From contig CACZPB010000248.1 in assembly GCA_902782905.1 (NCBI GenBank), positions 1-6,199 of the forward strand: a stretch of 6,199 bases of DNA, given 5' to 3'. A model generated the notes under the pieces. The model was given only the letters and a program-made list of their open reading frames with translations. It did no database searches and was not told the origin of the DNA. This document shows, one piece after another, positions 5,849-6,199 of the stretch. The position numbers were made by a program, and so were the translations under genes. The DNA comes from an uncultured bacterium. Lineage in GTDB: Bacteria > Cyanobacteriota > Vampirovibrionia > Gastranaerophilales > Gastranaerophilaceae. The first letter of the stretch is position 1. Every line of letters starts with the position of its first letter.

Positions 5849-6199
5849 CTATCTTCCCCTATGAACAGCTGGATTTTTAGCTGCCACTTCCTCCACCACC
5901 TCCCTCTCATTCTCCCCCTGCTTCTTGTCGGCAAGAGCATCTGAAATGGCCATGTCTGGAATGCCGTCTTCATTGGCATCGACAGTTATTGTCTGTATCT
6001 CCCTTACGTCAAGACGCATATCCTCAATCCTATGACCGATAAAGTTTGCGGCCTTCTTCACGTCATCAAGAGTTGTCTTCAGAAATGAAGGATCTTCTTT
6101 CAGACTACCCAACCATGATTTCAGGTAGGCAGCACTATCATCCTTGATGTGCTTGTCGAAGCCGTACTGATGGGCTACGACGGCAGCACTCATCTCTGC
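5849..6199 (-). CDS. ArdC-type zincin-like metallopeptidase, C-terminal part
   Basis: Partial gene: the frame is open to the right edge, where the codons before the first visible Met encode Ala-Glu, so the Met at 6193 is internal and not a start. The 117 visible residues match the C-terminal end of the ArdC / TraC-type zincin-like metallopeptidase domain: AEMSAAVVAHQYGF, then DDSAAYLKSWLGSLKEDPSF, then DDVKKAANFIGHRI. In this family the Glu of the AE(L/M)xA segment is the expected third metal ligand, and the HExxH motif would lie upstream, outside the window. ArdC-type proteins protect incoming plasmid or element DNA from host restriction. They are typical of conjugative elements. After about residue 70 comes a charged, low-complexity tail (VDANEDGIPD, later EREVVEEVAAK). 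The gene is richer in GC than the train downstream, and a terminator separates the two. The family call is good; antirestriction activity is inferred from relatives. Confidence 0.82.
   Translation of the reverse strand, partial: AEMSAAVVAHQYGFDKHIKDDSAAYLKSWLGSLKEDPSFLKTTLDDVKKAANFIGHRIEDMRLDVREIQTITVDANEDGIPDMAISDALADKKQGENEREVVEEVAAKNPAVHRGR

Noticed and set aside
5960..5990. DANEDGIPD in the ArdC-like tail as a calcium-binding dockerin or thrombospondin-3 repeat
   Set aside because: Only one short copy is present, in a charged low-complexity tail of a cytosolic family, so coincidence is likely.

Overview
The window looks like an accessory island on the chromosome or a conjugative element of a Bacteroidales bacterium (Bacteroides, Prevotella or a relative). 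Three things point there: two promoters of the Bacteroidetes type (TAnnTTTG -7 box followed by a very short A-rich leader), gene starts without Shine-Dalgarno sequences, and, at the right edge, the C-terminal part of an ArdC-type zincin-like metallopeptidase, a family common on Bacteroidales conjugative elements. The species cannot be fixed from the sequence.

All eight recognisable genes lie on the minus strand, so transcription runs from right to left. From the right: (i) the 3' end of the ArdC-like gene (5849-6199, its 5' part is outside the window); (ii) a Rho-independent terminator (5759-5813) followed at once by a promoter (5726-5757); (iii) a tight gene train: a membrane-anchored protein with a YbjN / type III chaperone-like domain (5138-5707), a cytosolic von Willebrand factor A (VWA) protein with a complete MIDAS (4374-5120), an unrecognised protein of 297 residues whose last residues resemble the SSB C-terminal tip (3475-4368), an unrecognised helical protein of 142 residues (3020-3448), and a stand-alone WYL domain (2742-3011); (iv) a 73-base gap with a second promoter and a nested palindrome; (v) a 635-residue protein combining an NTF2/SnoaL-like region, a zinc ribbon and Sel1/TPR-like repeats (761-2668); (vi) a RecA/DnaB-type ATPase that overlaps its stop codon as TAATG and runs off the left edge (1-761).

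Spacings inside the train are 17, 5, 26, 8 and 73 bases and a 1-base overlap, which suggests one operon with a possible internal start. The composition falls from roughly balanced in the ArdC-like gene to clearly AT-rich in the train, so the train looks like cargo. No gene in it belongs to a named system that I recognise. The set of parts (membrane sensor-like domain, VWA metal-dependent scaffold, WYL ligand-binding domain, repeat protein with zinc ribbon, DNA-type ATPase and an SSB-tip mimic) fits an uncharacterised stress-response or defence module that monitors DNA metabolism. That is an inference. No gene-free stretch exceeds 300 bases. No tRNA, rRNA, CRISPR array, insertion sequence or integrase was seen.
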